This document shows positions 62,796-64,000 of a DNA stretch of 64,000 nt, piece by piece. The position numbers were made by a program, and so were the translations under genes. The notes under the pieces are model-generated. The model was not told where the DNA came from and did not search any database. It saw only the letters and a program-made list of their open reading frames with translations. Numbering within the stretch: the first letter of the stretch is position 1; each line of letters starts with the position of its first letter. The stretch spans positions 62,001-126,000 of the forward strand of contig NZ_JAMBNO010000016.1 in assembly GCF_023715105.1 (NCBI RefSeq), given 5' to 3'. This DNA comes from Hydrogenophaga intermedia (GTDB lineage Bacteria > Pseudomonadota > Gammaproteobacteria > Burkholderiales > Burkholderiaceae_C).

Positions 62796-63896
62796 TCACT
62801 TCGATGCCAGCGACTTGCCGTGTTCCGGCGAGGGCCACAGGCCTTTCGGGCGCAACAGCATGATCACGATCATTGCCAGCGCGATCAGCAGCTGACGCAG
62901 GATCTCGGGGCCCAGGCGCCCGTCCGTCATGGCCGTGAGCGGGTGCGCCACGTGGCGCAGCAACTCGGGCAGGCCGGCCAGCACCAGCGCACCCAGGATG
63001 ACGCCCGGAATGTGGCCCAGGCCACCCAGCACCACCATGGCCACGATCATCACCGACTCCATCAGGATGAAGGACTCGGGGTAGACACCGCGCATGAAGG
63101 ACGCGAACAGCACGCCGGCCACGCCGCCGAAGGTGGCGCTCATGCCGAAGGCCGCCAGTTTGAGGTTGCGGGTGTTCAGGCCCATGGCCTTGGCCGCGAT
63201 CTCGTCCTCGCGGATCGCCATCCAGGCGCGGCCGATGCGCGAATCCTGCAGCCGGTTGGCGATGATGATGGCCAGCACCACGAAGAACAGGATGAGGTAG
63301 TAGTACAGCGTGACCGACTGGAAGGTGTAGCTGAAACTGCCGATGGATATGTCGAGGCTTGAGCTCATGCGGTGCCCGAACACGCTCACCGCATCGATGT
63401 TGCTCAGCCCCTTGGGACCGTTGGTGATGTTGATCGGCCGGTCGAGGTTGAGCATGAAGATGCGCACGATCTCGCCAAAACCCAGCGTGACGATGGCCAG
63501 GTAGTCGCCGCGCAGCTTGAGCACCGGGAAGCCCAGGATCAGGCCCGTGATGCCGGCGAGTACGCCGGCCAGCACCATCACGATCCAGAAGTTCATGTGC
63601 AGGCCGTCGGGAAACGTGGCCGCCATCCAGGCGAACGTATCCGTCAGGTGCGGTGAGGCCAGCAGGCCGTAGAGGTAGGCGCCGACGGCAAAGAAGGCAA
63701 TGAAGCCCAGGTCGAGCAGACCGGCGTAGCCCACGACGATGTTCAGGCCCAGGGCCAGCAGCACGTAGAGCAGCGCCACGTCGACGATGCGCACCCAGGA
63801 GTTGCTGCCGGTGGACTGCAACACCAGTGGCAGCACCAGCATCAGAACGGCGACGATCGCGAAGGCGATCAGTTTGGCGGGACGGGAATTCAGCAT
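62796..63896 (-). CDS. livM: Branched-chain amino-acid ABC transporter permease LivM
   Basis: About 366 residues with 9-10 transmembrane helices. The motifs LNIVVGYAGLLDLGFIAFFA, FPVLKLRGDYLAIVTLGFGE and GRAWMAIREDEIAAKAMGLN (EAA loop) are LivM-typical. GGGAG at 63905-63909 has good spacing (8 nt) to the ATG at 63896 but only 2 nt to the ATG at 63902, so the former start is used. It follows livH after about 20 bp. Confidence 0.93.
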   Translation of the reverse strand: MLNSRPAKLIAFAIVAVLMLVLPLVLQSTGSNSWVRIVDVALLYVLLALGLNIVVGYAGLLDLGFIAFFAVGAYLYGLLASPHLTDTFAWMAATFPDGLHMNFWIVMVLAGVLAGITGLILGFPVLKLRGDYLAIVTLGFGEIVRIFMLNLDRPINITNGPKGLSNIDAVSVFGHRMSSSLDISIGSFSYTFQSVTLYYYLILFFVVLAIIIANRLQDSRIGRAWMAIREDEIAAKAMGLNTRNLKLAAFGMSATFGGVAGVLFASFMRGVYPESFILMESVMIVAMVVLGGLGHIPGVILGALVLAGLPELLRHVAHPLTAMTDGRLGPEILRQLLIALAMIVIMLLRPKGLWPSPEHGKSLASK

Positions 63897-63915
63897 GTTC
63901 ATTCTCCCGTGGGCA

Positions 63916-64000
63916 TCAGGCGCGATCGGCCACACGCTCGCCGAGCAGGCCCGAGGGACGCAGCGTCAGCACGATGGCCAGCACGATGAAAGCGAAGATG
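63916..64000 (-). CDS. livH: Branched-chain amino-acid ABC transporter permease LivH, C-terminal end only
   Basis: Only the last 27 codons are inside the window. They encode a hydrophobic stretch and the tail TLRPSGLLGERVADRA before the TGA at 63918-63916, matching the C-terminus of LivH permeases (RPSGLLGE). It precedes livM on the same strand, as usual. The gene continues beyond the right edge. Confidence 0.85.
   Translation of the reverse strand, partial: IFAFIVLAIVLTLRPSGLLGERVADRA

Overview
This window is high-GC bacterial chromosome (roughly two-thirds G+C) with densely packed genes. Gene content and order point to a betaproteobacterium of the order Burkholderiales, most likely family Comamonadaceae (a Hydrogenophaga- or Variovorax-like organism). 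The reasons are a DUF4148 secreted protein, the neighbourhood rdgB-rph-PP2C-kinase / yicC-gmk-rpoZ-spoT-greB, a coaD-rsmD-M16-M16-ftsY block, and an intergenic CIRCE element in front of rpoH. Apart from two clusters of possibly laterally distributed metabolic genes it looks like core chromosome. No transposase, integrase, prophage gene or CRISPR array was seen.

Layout. 0-3 kb: the end of a urease operon (ureC 3' part, ureE, ureF, ureG), then tRNA-Ser(TGA). 3-6 kb: a secreted DUF4148 protein and a two-component system of the heavy-metal (CusRS-like) type. 6-10.4 kb, minus strand: a tight operon of Ser/Thr kinase, PP2C phosphatase, rph, rdgB and hemW. 10.4-14.6 kb: yicC, gmk, rpoZ, spoT. 14.6-17.4 kb: greB, two tRNAs, hrcA, nadK. 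17.4-24 kb: recN, rapZ, mutY, a dynamin-like GTPase, mutM. 24-29.8 kb: a TPR protein, lolB, ispE, tRNA-Gln, prs, rplY, pth. 29.7-36.2 kb: ferredoxin, coaD, rsmD, two M16 peptidase-family proteins, ftsY, and an ECF sigma / zinc-finger anti-sigma pair.

36.3-52.0 kb is the most interesting stretch. A YnjBCD-type ABC importer and YnjF-like phosphatidyltransferase are followed by a fused TVP38-oxidoreductase, a DUF3047 protein, a SelD-associated FAD oxidoreductase and a DUF4399 protein. After these comes a selenoneine-type gene set: senB-senC(selD)-HAD on the minus strand, divergent from senA on the plus strand. senA is followed at once by a phosphonate-type ABC transporter (phnC-phnE-phnE) with no binding-protein gene. 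I read this as a possible extended selenium-metabolism island. The sen genes themselves are established; the role of the flanking genes is inference.

52-64 kb: a PQQ-type sugar dehydrogenase, NnrU, a MarR/GNAT pair, rpoH under a perfect CIRCE operator (its likely repressor gene, hrcA, lies about 39 kb away in the same window), a 7TM-DISM protein with a degenerate GGDEF domain, a ferric-reductase-like protein, lysS with a strong leader hairpin, and a branched-chain amino-acid ABC operon (livH-M-G-F) running off the right edge. No gene-free stretch longer than about 300 bases exists in the window.
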